52,012 bases of DNA from Bacteroides caecigallinarum (lineage in GTDB: Bacteria; Bacteroidota; Bacteroidia; Bacteroidales; Bacteroidaceae), in the NCBI RefSeq assembly GCF_016902295.1, contig NZ_JACJLQ010000026.1, positions 1 through 52,012 of the forward strand. The letters run 5' to 3'. The position numbers and the translations under genes were made by a program. Under the pieces are notes generated by a model. That model searched no databases. It was given only the letters and a program-made list of their open reading frames with translations, and was not told the DNA's origin. Shown in pieces: positions 36,826-45,699 of this stretch; the first letter of the stretch is position 1, and each line of letters starts with the position of its first letter.

Positions 36826-37974
36826 ATGAAATTGTTTGATGTATATTCTGTGTTCCCTATTAATATAATAAGGGGCAAAGGTTGTTATGTATATGATGAT
36901 TGCGGAAATTCGTATCTTGATTTTTATGGCGGACATGCTGTAATATCAATCGGACATTCACATCCGTATCTGATAAAATGTATGTATGAGCAGATGCAGA
37001 ATCTGATGTTCTATTCTAACTCTGTGATTAATAAACTCCAGGAAAAACTTGCGTATGAATTAGGGAAAATATCCGGTTATCCGGATTACAGTGCGTTCTT
37101 TGTCAATTCTGGAGCAGAAGCCAATGAGAATGCCCTTAAACTGGCATCGTTTCATACCGGAAAGAAAAAGGTTATAGCTTTCAAGAGTTCTTTCCATGGC
37201 CGTACGTCTGCTGCAGTGGAAGTGACAGACAATCCGCTGATAACCGCACCTATTAATTCCAATGACAATGTCTATTTTGCAGATATGGATATTGCCGAGG
37301 TGGAGGACGTGCTGCGTAAAGGTGATGTATGTGCTGTAATAATAGAAGGTATATCGGGAGTGGGAGGAATAAAGGTGCCTGATGATGAATTTCTCAAGAC
37401 TTTACGAGCTTTGACTCAAAAATATAATGCTGTACTTATTCTGGATGAGATACAATCCGGCTACGGACGTACAGGAAAGTTCTTTGCCCATCAGTGGAGC
37501 GGCATAAAGCCCGACATCATTACTGTGGCAAAAGGCATAGCCAATGGTTTCCCGTTCTCAGGAGTATTGATAAGTGATGCTTTCAATCCGCGCAAGGGAA
37601 TGCTTGGAACCACATTTGGCGGAAACCATCTGGGGTGTGCGGCGGCATTGTCGGTTATTCAGGTAATGAAAGATGAGCATCTTATAGAGAATGCCAATGA
37701 AGTAGGTTCTTATTTTATCAGTAAATTGCGTCCCTTGAATTCTCCGTTAATTAAGGAGGTTAGAGGACGCGGGCTTATGATAGGTGTTGAGTTTACAGTT
37801 TCAGTATCTGATATCCGCAATTCTTTGCTTTATGATTATCATATATTTACCGGATATTCAGGAAAAAATGTTCTGAGGATATTGCCGCCATTGTGTATCT
37901 CAAAATCGGAGGTGGATTGTTTTATAGATAAGTTTAACAAGTGTTTGCGTAAGATGGAATGCGGAAATGATTGA
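36826..37974 (+). CDS. Class III PLP aminotransferase, ArgD-like (acyl-ornithine aminotransferase)
   Basis: From ATG 36826 (GGAGGGA lies seven bases upstream) the product is 382 residues. It has the class III features SGAEANENALKLASFHTGKKKVIAFKSSFHGRTSAAV, DEIQSGYGRTGKFFAHQ (Asp for the pyridine nitrogen) and TVAKGIANGFPFSGVLI with the PLP lysine (about 228). The start MKLFDVYSVFPINIIRGKG is very close to what I recall of Bacteroides ArgD, which acts on N-succinyl- or N-acetylornithine. The usual arg cluster is not around it; instead it is coupled to a Nim-like gene, so it may be a second copy or a paralogue. An ATG six codons upstream overlaps the previous stop. Confidence 0.88.
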   Translation: MKLFDVYSVFPINIIRGKGCYVYDDCGNSYLDFYGGHAVISIGHSHPYLIKCMYEQMQNLMFYSNSVINKLQEKLAYELGKISGYPDYSAFFVNSGAEANENALKLASFHTGKKKVIAFKSSFHGRTSAAVEVTDNPLITAPINSNDNVYFADMDIAEVEDVLRKGDVCAVIIEGISGVGGIKVPDDEFLKTLRALTQKYNAVLILDEIQSGYGRTGKFFAHQWSGIKPDIITVAKGIANGFPFSGVLISDAFNPRKGMLGTTFGGNHLGCAAALSVIQVMKDEHLIENANEVGSYFISKLRPLNSPLIKEVRGRGLMIGVEFTVSVSDIRNSLLYDYHIFTGYSGKNVLRILPPLCISKSEVDCFIDKFNKCLRKMECGND

Positions 37975-37977
37975 ATT

Positions 37978-38035
37978 AAGAGCTGTTTAAATACTGTTTA
38001 AACGGTATTTAAATAGTATTTAAATAGTTCTTAAA
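37978..38035. repeat. 11-base-periodic TTTAAA hairpin after argD-like gene
   Basis: TTTAAA or CTTAAA starts at 37986, 37997, 38008, 38019 and 38030, exactly 11 bases apart. The left arm AAGAGCTGTTTAAATACTGT pairs with the right arm through 38032 when G-U pairs are allowed, so the RNA folds better than the DNA. It probably acts as the terminator of the PPOX-aminotransferase unit. Confidence 0.7.
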
Positions 38036-38140
38036 CTTGGCTTTTAGTTTTCTTTTCATTTTGGTTACAAACGTATGACATCATTTGTTTCCGGTTAAGT
38101 TTATTATTACCTTATGGTATTTATAATTTGTCAATTACTT

Positions 38141-38148
38141 TATTTTTG
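38141..38148 (+). promoter_or_regulatory. -7 element of the metallophosphoesterase gene
   Basis: TATTTTTG, 48 bases before the ATG. From 38036 to 38140 I see only AT-rich sequence. Confidence 0.45.
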
Positions 38149-38195
38149 CGGATAAATATTGATAAGTTATAAACATTAAAATGTAGCTGTAACAA

Positions 38196-39296
38196 ATGAG
38201 AACTATTCGTTTTATTTCGCTTTTTCTTTTTCTGATATTCAATTTTATCAATGTATTAACTTTAGACGCTGAAGAGATACGGTTTATATATTGTTCAGAC
38301 CTTCATTATGGAATAAAGAGAAATTTTAGAGGAAAGGAGTGTGAGACATATAAGGTGGTGGACGAGATGCTGAAATCGTTTACGTTGCTTTATTCTTCAC
38401 CACTGCCGTCGGACGGAGGAGCCGGAGCAGGAACTGTATTCGGGGAGCCGGATTTCCTTATTTGTACGGGGGATATTTCAAACAGAATGCAGAAAGGAGC
38501 ATGGACAGCATCTGAATCGTGGAATCAATTTAAAAAGGACTGGATAGATGCTTTGGATTATCCTGTTTATGTTGTTCCCGGAAATCATGACATATCAAAT
38601 GCTATAGGATACCCGAAGAGACTTTCACCTGAGCGTGATGATGCGAGTGCGGTAGGTATATTCAATCATAATATGCCGATGTACGGACATAGTGAGATTG
38701 AAGATTTTAATTATCCGGAAAACTCAGTACGATATTCCTTTGTCAGAGATAGTCTCAGATTTATGTTCATCGGTATGTGGCCCGACGGCAATATGCGTAT
38801 GTGGATGGACAGTGTCATGACAGAAGATCCTGTTTCGCCAGTTATAATATTCACTCATGATCCTGTTGAGGCTGATGCAAAACATTATACCAATCCTAAC
38901 TATCCTTATAATATAAATGCGGTTGACAAGTTTGAAAATCTGTTGAGTGATACCTGTTCTGTTGATAATATTAACAAATTGCCTGAGGGTAATTGGAGTC
39001 GTTTTGAACGTTTCGTAAAGTCACATCCACAGATAAAGGCATATTTTCACGGTGACTGCAATTATAATGAATTCTATGAATGGAAGGGTGTCAATGGTAC
39101 TGTTTCTCTTCCTGTATTCAGAGTGGATTCGCCGATGAAAGGGGAGTATTCTTCCAGGAATGAAAACCTGTTGTCTTATCAGGTTGTATGTATTGATACT
39201 GATAATAAGATTATTACTGTGAGAGAATGTTTGTGGAATAAGGATGGCCTTACTTCTATAACATGGGGAGAAGTGAAAACTATAAGTTATAAATAG
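38196..39296 (+). CDS. Secreted calcineurin-like metallophosphoesterase
   Basis: The 366-residue protein begins with a signal peptide (MRTIRFISLFLFLIFNFINVLTLDA). The metal ligands of the fold are in order: SDLHYG (about 32-37), TGDIS, PGNHDIS, FTHDP and AYFHGDCN. It hydrolyses phosphomonoesters or diesters outside the cytoplasm; the substrate is unknown. It precedes a TonB-dependent receptor (115 bases) and a second phosphatase of the same superfamily, which suggests a locus that frees and takes up phosphorus compounds. A run SSPLPSDGGAGAGTVFGEPDF before TGDIS is a Gly-rich loop with no counterpart in the neighbour. Confidence 0.88.
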   Translation: MRTIRFISLFLFLIFNFINVLTLDAEEIRFIYCSDLHYGIKRNFRGKECETYKVVDEMLKSFTLLYSSPLPSDGGAGAGTVFGEPDFLICTGDISNRMQKGAWTASESWNQFKKDWIDALDYPVYVVPGNHDISNAIGYPKRLSPERDDASAVGIFNHNMPMYGHSEIEDFNYPENSVRYSFVRDSLRFMFIGMWPDGNMRMWMDSVMTEDPVSPVIIFTHDPVEADAKHYTNPNYPYNINAVDKFENLLSDTCSVDNINKLPEGNWSRFERFVKSHPQIKAYFHGDCNYNEFYEWKGVNGTVSLPVFRVDSPMKGEYSSRNENLLSYQVVCIDTDNKIITVRECLWNKDGLTSITWGEVKTISYK

Positions 39297-39411
39297 TTTT
39301 TACTGTAATGTTTTTGCAATATTTTTGTTTTGAATTCTTAAAATCTGCGAAATGAATATGTAACCGCTTATTGAGACCTTTGCACCAGAAAAAGTTTTTT
39401 TTAATAAAGGT

Positions 39412-42195
39412 ATGAAAAAGGTTTTTAAAAGTGTTGCATGCGTCTTGGCTGCAACAGCACTTAGTGCAAATGTTTTCGCTGCAGACGACACAGAGCTTGC
39501 AGAAATGGGTATTGTAAGAGGACGTGTGGTAGATACTGAGAATCACACACTGCCGGGAGCTTCTATATTTATAGAAGATTTACACACCGGTGTAGTCAGT
39601 GATATAGACGGCTTCTATATTCTCCCTAATCTTAAACCGGGTGAATATAAGGTTAAAGTGACATACGTAGGTTATAGTCCTTTTGAAATGAAAATCAAAA
39701 TCTCAGGCGGTAAAACTGTTGAGAAAAATATTGTACTTAATGAAGGTGTTGAATTGCAGGAAGTAATCGTTGGTGGTGCTTTTCAGGGACAGCGTCGTGC
39801 ATTAAACTCACAGAAAAACGAAATGGGTATTGTGAATGTGGTTTCTGCCGACCAGGTCGGTAAGTTCCCTGACTCAAACATCGGTGACGCTTTGAAGCGT
39901 ATCAGTGGTATCAATGTTCAGTATGACCAGGGTGAAGCTCGCTTCGGACAGGTGCGCGGTACTTCGGCTGATTTAAGTTCTGTAACTATCAATGGTAACA
40001 GGATTCCTTCGGCAGAGGGTGATATCCGTAACGTACAGCTCGACCTTATTCCTTCGGATATGGTCCAGACTATTGAAGTAAACAAGGTGGTTACTGCAGA
40101 CATGGATGGAGATGCCATCGGTGGCTCTATCAATCTTGTCACAAAGAGTACTCCGTTCAAGCGTGTTATCAATGCAACTCTTGGTAGCGGTTATAATGTA
40201 GTGAGCCAGAAAGCACAGGTCAATGCCGGCTTTACTTACGGTGACCGTTTCTTCAACGACAAGCTCGGTATGATGGTTGCTCTTTCATATCAGAATGCTC
40301 CTATAGGTTCGGACGATGTGGAGTTTGAATATGACAGGGATGAAGATACGGGAGAAGTTTTCATTACAGACGCAGAAACCCGTCAGTATTATGTGACACG
40401 CCAGCGTCAGAGTTATTCGTTGTCTTTGGATTATGATATAAATCCTAATCACAAGCTTACATTCAAGGGTATCTATAACCGTCGTCACGACTGGGAAAAC
40501 CGTTACCGTATCTCATATAAAGATCTTGATGCTGCGGCAGACGGTGAAGCCAAAGTGGAAATTCAGACCAAAGGAGGTTCTTCTGACAACAGAAATGCCC
40601 GTCTTGAACTGCAGCAGACAATGGACTTGGCTTTGGGAGGTGAACACCTGTTCGGTAAATTGAAAATGGACTGGGGTGCGTCTTACTCTCGTGCAAGCGA
40701 AGACCGTCCTGAAGAAAGATATTTCACTCTTAAACAGAAAGATATAGCTCTTGATGTTGTTGATGCAGGTCAGCGCTTCCCTTATATCTCAACTAAGGTT
40801 AATCCTAATACAGGAGACTGGGGATTGGACGAACTGACAAATTCAAATCAGGAAATATATGAAACAGACGCTAAGTTCAAATTGAATTTTGAATTGCCTT
40901 TGGCTTTAGGCTATTATAGCAACAGACTGAAATTCGGTGCAAAGCATGTCAGCAAGAACAAACATAAGGATATTGTAGTTTACGACTACTGTGACGCATA
41001 CGAAGAAAAATTCGGAACCGAATATATGAGTCATCTTAGCTCGCAGGTGCGTGATGGATATATGCCGGGATCACAGTATCAGTCAACAGATTTCGTTACA
41101 AAAGAATATCTTGGAAACATGAATTTCTCTGATATGGAGGGAGAACGTGTTCTGGAAGAATCGTCAGGAAACTTCGACGCGACAGAAAGAGTGACTTCAG
41201 GCTACTTGCGTTTTGACCAGAATTTCGGAAAACGTCATCAGTTGGTGCTTGGTGCACGTCTGGAAGCAACAAATCTTACTTATAGTGGTTTCAACTGGAA
41301 CGTAGATGCGGATGAGAACGAAACTTTGGATCCGACTGGAGAACGTAAGAACAATTATATAAATATACTTCCAAGCGTCCTTTATAAGTTTAATGTAAAC
41401 GATGATTTCAAAGTACGTGCTTCGTTTACTGAAACTCTTGCAAGACCTAAGTATTCAGCACTTGTACCAAGTACGAATATAAATCTTGCAGAAACAGAAA
41501 TCTATATAGGTAATCCTGATTTGACTCCAACTCTATCTTACAACTTCGATTTGAGTGCCGACTATTATTTCAAAAGCATAGGACTTGTTTCCGGAGGTAT
41601 TTTCTATAAGAGAATAGACGATTTTATAGTTGACCAGCGTACAAGCGGTGAGTTTGCCGGATATCCGGGAGTTGATTTCAAGGAGATAAAGAAATCGGTA
41701 AATGCCGGTGATGCGGACCTTCTCGGTGTAGAAGTCGGTTTCCAGCGTGACTTTGGTTTCATAGCTCCGGCATTGAAGTGCATCGGTTTCTATGGTAACT
41801 ATACATATACATATACCAATGTGAAGAACTTCAATTTCGAAGGACGTGAGAATGAAAAGGATTTGAGACTTCCGGGATCTCCTGAGCATACCGCAAATGC
41901 TTCTCTTTATTTCGAAAAGAAAGGATTTAACGTAAGATTGTCTTATAACTATGCTTCGGATTTCATCGATGAAATGGGCGAACATGCAGACCTTGACAGA
42001 TATTATGATTCTGTAAACTATATGGATGTGAACGCAAGTTATACATTCGGCAAGAACGTGAAATGTACTGTTTATGCAGAAGCTACAAACCTTCTTAACC
42101 AGCCGTTACGCTATTATCAGGGTACAAAAGAACGTACTATGCAGGCTGAGTTTTATGGAGTCAGAGCTAATGCAGGTGTGAAAATCAGTTTCTGA
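39412..42195 (+). CDS. TonB-dependent outer-membrane receptor (no SusD partner)
   Basis: The 927-residue protein has a signal peptide (MKKVFKSVACVLAATALSANVFA), a CarboxypepD_reg-like domain (about 33-115; RGRVVDTENHTLPGASIFIEDLHTG), a plug (about 115-250; DQVGKFPDSNIGDALKRISGINVQ, SVTINGNRIPSAEGDIRNVQLDLIPSDMVQTIEVNK) and a 22-strand barrel ending in GVRANAGVKISF. The PDSN/ALKRISGI/MDGDAIGGSINLVTK plug is that of the Xanthomonas/Caulobacter-type receptors (TIGR01782-like), not of SusC. No SusD gene follows, so the ligand is probably not a polysaccharide. The flanking phosphatases suggest a phosphorylated compound or phosphate. Confidence 0.92.
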   Translation: MKKVFKSVACVLAATALSANVFAADDTELAEMGIVRGRVVDTENHTLPGASIFIEDLHTGVVSDIDGFYILPNLKPGEYKVKVTYVGYSPFEMKIKISGGKTVEKNIVLNEGVELQEVIVGGAFQGQRRALNSQKNEMGIVNVVSADQVGKFPDSNIGDALKRISGINVQYDQGEARFGQVRGTSADLSSVTINGNRIPSAEGDIRNVQLDLIPSDMVQTIEVNKVVTADMDGDAIGGSINLVTKSTPFKRVINATLGSGYNVVSQKAQVNAGFTYGDRFFNDKLGMMVALSYQNAPIGSDDVEFEYDRDEDTGEVFITDAETRQYYVTRQRQSYSLSLDYDINPNHKLTFKGIYNRRHDWENRYRISYKDLDAAADGEAKVEIQTKGGSSDNRNARLELQQTMDLALGGEHLFGKLKMDWGASYSRASEDRPEERYFTLKQKDIALDVVDAGQRFPYISTKVNPNTGDWGLDELTNSNQEIYETDAKFKLNFELPLALGYYSNRLKFGAKHVSKNKHKDIVVYDYCDAYEEKFGTEYMSHLSSQVRDGYMPGSQYQSTDFVTKEYLGNMNFSDMEGERVLEESSGNFDATERVTSGYLRFDQNFGKRHQLVLGARLEATNLTYSGFNWNVDADENETLDPTGERKNNYINILPSVLYKFNVNDDFKVRASFTETLARPKYSALVPSTNINLAETEIYIGNPDLTPTLSYNFDLSADYYFKSIGLVSGGIFYKRIDDFIVDQRTSGEFAGYPGVDFKEIKKSVNAGDADLLGVEVGFQRDFGFIAPALKCIGFYGNYTYTYTNVKNFNFEGRENEKDLRLPGSPEHTANASLYFEKKGFNVRLSYNYASDFIDEMGEHADLDRYYDSVNYMDVNASYTFGKNVKCTVYAEATNLLNQPLRYYQGTKERTMQAEFYGVRANAGVKISF

Positions 42196-42224
42196 TAAAT
42201 AGGTGTTAGTATAAATATATTTGA

Positions 42225-42271
42225 AAAAGATTCTGATTTGTCTGTTATATAAAGATAATTCAGAATCTTTT
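42225..42271 (+). terminator. Hairpin after the TonB receptor gene
   Basis: AAAAGATTCTGA pairs with TTCAGAATCTTTT. It may terminate or only attenuate, since the next gene is probably part of the same locus. Confidence 0.65.
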
Positions 42272-42331
42272 CAGCTTTGTGCCATTACTTTGCACAAGTA
42301 AATTAAATCAATAAATTAAATTATAATAATT

Positions 42332-43276
42332 ATGATCTCATTAAGAAAAAACATCATTACTCTATTTATGGCTTTGGCGGTAGTTGCTGTTTCATTTGCA
42401 CAAACACCTGAAAGCTGGAAAGCTCTGGAAAAGCCATTGAATTTCTATCTTGCCAATGACCTTGGCCGTAACGGATATTATGACCAGAAACCTATTGCCG
42501 AACTGATGGGAAATATGGCAGAGACAGTAGATATAGAATGTGTGGTTGCTGCCGGCGACGTACATCATTTTGAAGGCGTACGCAGCGTTAATGACCCGTT
42601 GTGGATGACTAACTACGAGCTTATATACAGTCATCCGGAACTGATGATTCCGTGGTATGCCATACTTGGAAACCATGAATATCGTGGAAATACTCAGGCG
42701 GTCATTGACTATAGTAAAATAAGCGCAAGGTGGAATATGCCGGATCGTTATTACACTTTTGTCATGGAGAATGATGGTATAACAGTGCGTTTCGTTATGG
42801 TTGATACTGCTCCGCTCATAGATAAATATCGTGAAGATGACGAATATTCTGATGCATGCAAGCAGGATATGGACAAACAGTTGAGCTGGATTGATTCGTT
42901 ATTGACAACATCCAAAGAAGACTGGGTATTGGTTGTTGGCCATCATCCAATCTTTGCTGAAACAGGTAAGGATGATTCTGAAAGGCTTGACTTGCAGAAA
43001 AGGCTTGATTCCATACTTCGCAAGCATACTAATGTAGATATGTATCTGTGCGGTCATATACATAATTTCCAGCATATCCGCAAAGTTGACAGTAATATAG
43101 ATTATGTAGTGAATACGTCAGGTTCGCTCAGCCGTAAGGTGAAACCAATAGATGGAACCAGATTCTGCAGCGGCGATACAGGCTTTTCGCTGATTTGTGC
43201 CGACAAAAAGGAACTGAATTTACACATGATAAATAAGGAAGGAAAAGTGATTTATACTGTTACTAGGAAGAAGTAA
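42332..43276 (+). CDS. Secreted purple-acid-phosphatase-like metallophosphoesterase
   Basis: The 314-residue protein has a signal peptide (MISLRKNIITLFMALAVVAVSFAQ). Metal-binding motifs in order: ANDLGRNGYY (about 36-45), AAGDVHHFEG, LGNHEYRGN, VVGHHPIFAE and CGHIHNFQHI. The GDxHxxEG / GNHEYRGN / GHHPI / GHxHxxQ order is that of small purple acid phosphatases such as ACP5-like enzymes. It removes phosphate from organic esters in the periplasm or outside. It lies 136 bases after the TonB receptor and ends at a strong terminator, closing the presumed phosphorus locus. Confidence 0.9.
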   Translation: MISLRKNIITLFMALAVVAVSFAQTPESWKALEKPLNFYLANDLGRNGYYDQKPIAELMGNMAETVDIECVVAAGDVHHFEGVRSVNDPLWMTNYELIYSHPELMIPWYAILGNHEYRGNTQAVIDYSKISARWNMPDRYYTFVMENDGITVRFVMVDTAPLIDKYREDDEYSDACKQDMDKQLSWIDSLLTTSKEDWVLVVGHHPIFAETGKDDSERLDLQKRLDSILRKHTNVDMYLCGHIHNFQHIRKVDSNIDYVVNTSGSLSRKVKPIDGTRFCSGDTGFSLICADKKELNLHMINKEGKVIYTVTRKK

Positions 43277-43295
43277 TAATCCAAACATATAGTAG

Positions 43296-43364
43296 AATCC
43301 GGACTACAATAGTGTATCGTATTTATTCGTTGTAAATACACTATGCTGTTGTAGTTCGGATTTT
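43296..43364 (+). terminator. Terminator after the acid phosphatase
   Basis: AATCCGGACTACAATAGTGT pairs with ACACTATgctgTTGTAGTTCGGATT with a small internal bulge, followed by TTGTTGTT. Confidence 0.75.
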
Positions 43365-43492
43365 GTTGTTATTTTGCTATACCCATATTGCATTTGCCTA
43401 TTAAATATATTATAGCTGTTAAAAAAAATGAAATACAGGCGTGGCTCTGACTTAAAAAGATGTTATTAAGCATGCGTTTGTAATTCTTTTAA

Positions 43493-43500
43493 TATTTTTG
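43493..43500 (+). promoter_or_regulatory. -7 element of the carboxylase operon
   Basis: TATTTTTG, 70 bases before the ATG of the biotin carboxylase gene. The leader holds a small TGCCG...CGGCA hairpin (43520-43533). Confidence 0.5.
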
Positions 43501-43570
43501 CACAGAATATGATTTTGTGTGCCGCACTCGGCATACGCCTAACAAAGTATATAAACTAAAAACATAGAGC

Positions 43571-45082
43571 ATGATACAGAAAGTATTGATAGCTAATCGT
43601 GGAGAGATTGCTGTGCGTGTTATGCGTTCTTGTCGAGAGATGGGAATCAGAACTGTAGCTGTATTCTCTGAGGCCGATAGAGCGGCTCGCCACGTATTAT
43701 ATGCAGATGAAGCTTGTTTCATAGGTCCTGCTGCATCTCGTGAGAGTTATTTGAATATTGACAAAATTATTGAAGCAGCCAAGCGTCATGGTGCAGATGC
43801 TATTCATCCGGGATATGGTTTCCTTTCCGAAAATTCTGAATTTGCCCGCAGATGTAAGCAGGAGGGAATCATCTTCATAGGTCCTGATCCTGAAACTATG
43901 GATGCTATGGGAGACAAGATTTCAGCGAGAAAACACATGATTGCTGCCGGAGTACCTGTCGTACCCGGAACCGAAAAACCTTTACAGAATGTAGAAGAGG
44001 CAAAGAAAATATGTAATGAAATAGGTTATCCTGTAATGCTTAAGGCCTCAATGGGTGGCGGTGGTAAAGGTATGCGTCTTATTCATAATGAGGATGAAGT
44101 GGAAGAAGCATACAATACAGCCCGTTCGGAATCAATGTCTTCATTTGGTGACGACACTGTATATTTGGAAAAATTTGTTGAAGAACCTCATCACATTGAG
44201 TTCCAGATTTTGGGTGACAATTATGGCAATGCCATCCATTTGTTTGAAAGAGAATGTTCTATACAGCGCAGAAATCAGAAAGTGGTAGAAGAAACTCCTT
44301 CTCCATTCGTAACTCCTGAGTTGCGTGAGAAAATGGGTAAGGCCGCTGTAGCTGCCGCAAAGGCTGTAAATTATAAAGGTGCGGGTACAATTGAATTCCT
44401 TGTTGACAAGAACCGTAATTTCTATTTCCTTGAGATGAATACACGTCTTCAGGTTGAGCATCCTATAACAGAAGAGGTTGTTGGTGTTGACTTGGTTAAA
44501 GAACAGTTACGTATCGCTAATAATGAGCCTTTACATCTTAAGCAGGAAGAACTGAAACAGAGAGGACATGCCATTGAATGCCGTATCTGTGCAGAAGATA
44601 CAGACAATAACTTCATGCCTTCGCCGGGTATTATCAAGCAACTGATGGAACCTAACGGTATCGGTGTACGTATAGACAGCTATGTATATGAAAGTTATGA
44701 AATTCCTATCTATTACGACCCGATGATAGGTAAGCTGATTGTATGGGCTACTACCCGTCAGTTCGCCATCGAGCGTATGCGCCGAGTTCTGTATGAATAC
44801 AAGATTACCGGACTTAAGACTAACATCAGTTACTTGCGTCATATAATGAATGTTCCTGACTTTGTAGAAGGTCACTATAATACATTGTTTATTCCTAAGC
44901 ATCAGGAAATGCTTAAAGAATGGGCAGGCAAGAAAGAGGAAGAGACTGAAAACATAGCCATGATGGCTGCATACATCGACTATCTGATGAATCTGGAAGA
45001 AAACAAGGGAACATCTTCGGATAACCGTCCTATCAGCAGATGGAAAGAATTTGGATTGCAGAAAGGTGTACTTAGAATATAA
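43571..45082 (+). CDS. accC: Biotin carboxylase subunit of acyl-CoA carboxylase
   Basis: The 503-residue protein has the biotin carboxylase order: IANRGEIAVRVMRSCREMGI at the start, the ATP-grasp loop KASMGGGGKGMRLIHN (about 157-172), HHIEFQILGD, RECSIQRRNQKVVEETPSP, and EMNTRLQVEHPITEEVVGVDLV (about 295). It carboxylates biotin on the carrier with ATP and bicarbonate. It is about 50 residues longer at the C-terminus than E. coli AccC, as in propionyl-CoA carboxylase alpha chains. First of three genes with the biotin carrier and the carboxyltransferase; it is separated from the carrier by a 99-base structured spacer. Confidence 0.95.
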   Translation: MIQKVLIANRGEIAVRVMRSCREMGIRTVAVFSEADRAARHVLYADEACFIGPAASRESYLNIDKIIEAAKRHGADAIHPGYGFLSENSEFARRCKQEGIIFIGPDPETMDAMGDKISARKHMIAAGVPVVPGTEKPLQNVEEAKKICNEIGYPVMLKASMGGGGKGMRLIHNEDEVEEAYNTARSESMSSFGDDTVYLEKFVEEPHHIEFQILGDNYGNAIHLFERECSIQRRNQKVVEETPSPFVTPELREKMGKAAVAAAKAVNYKGAGTIEFLVDKNRNFYFLEMNTRLQVEHPITEEVVGVDLVKEQLRIANNEPLHLKQEELKQRGHAIECRICAEDTDNNFMPSPGIIKQLMEPNGIGVRIDSYVYESYEIPIYYDPMIGKLIVWATTRQFAIERMRRVLYEYKITGLKTNISYLRHIMNVPDFVEGHYNTLFIPKHQEMLKEWAGKKEEETENIAMMAAYIDYLMNLEENKGTSSDNRPISRWKEFGLQKGVLRI

Positions 45083-45181
45083 GTTTGTAAGTTTTTAAGT
45101 TTGTAAGTTGGTTTAGGCTTACAAACAGATAATCTTATAAACTATAAACTTATAAACTAATAAACTCAAAAACTCGAAACA
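45083..45181 (+). repeat. Structured leader of AAACTTA/TAAGTTT units between accC and the biotin carrier gene
   Basis: The left half repeats AAGTTTGTAAG and TTTTTAAGTTTGTAAG, and the right half repeats the complement (CTTACAAAC, CTTATAAACTATAAACTTAT), so the spacer can fold into an imperfect long hairpin before the ATG. It may tune the ratio of the two subunits. Confidence 0.5.
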
Positions 45182-45697
45182 ATGGAAATACATATAGGAA
45201 ACAGAGTTGCCGACGTTACATTGGTCAGCAAGGAAGGTAATAAGGTGCAACTGACTATTGATGGCGTTCCATACGACGTGGATATCGTAATGGCTGAAAA
45301 CGGTAGTTGCTCTATTATACATGATGGTAAATCGTATAACACAGAACTTATCCGTAAGGAAGGTGGTAAGAGTTATACTGTAAATGCTCACTATCAGTCA
45401 TATAACATTGATATCATAGATTCACAGGCCAAGTATCTTCGTATGCGTAAGGGAGCTGATGAAAAACAGCAGGATAAGATTGTTTCTCCTATGCCTGGTA
45501 AGATTGTGAGCATACCGGTTTCTGTAGGTGACAAACTTGAGAGTGGTGATATAGTAGTTGTAATTGAAGCGATGAAGATGCAGAGTAACTACAAGGTAAG
45601 CGCTCCTTGCGTAGTTAAGGAGATCCTTGTAAAAGAAGGTGACTCTGTAAATGCCAATCAGGTGGTTATGACTTTGGATATTATTAAAGAAGACTAA
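45182..45697 (+). CDS. Biotin carboxyl carrier protein
   Basis: The 171-residue protein ends in a biotinyl domain (about 95-171; IVSPMPGKIVSIPVSVGDKLESGDIVVVIEAMKM) with the biotin-accepting Lys132 in EAMKM. The first 90 residues are beta-rich (GNRVADVTLVSKEGNKVQLTIDGVPYDVDI), as in the linker/BT domain of propionyl-CoA carboxylase alpha chains, here on a separate polypeptide. It carries the carboxyl group between the biotin carboxylase and the carboxyltransferase. It lies two bases before the carboxyltransferase gene. Confidence 0.95.
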   Translation: MEIHIGNRVADVTLVSKEGNKVQLTIDGVPYDVDIVMAENGSCSIIHDGKSYNTELIRKEGGKSYTVNAHYQSYNIDIIDSQAKYLRMRKGADEKQQDKIVSPMPGKIVSIPVSVGDKLESGDIVVVIEAMKMQSNYKVSAPCVVKEILVKEGDSVNANQVVMTLDIIKED

Positions 45698-45699
45698 TT

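Noticed and set aside
38036..38195. PhoB-type operator before the phosphatase gene
   Set aside because: Only AT-rich sequence and a -7 element are seen; no convincing direct repeat could be supported.
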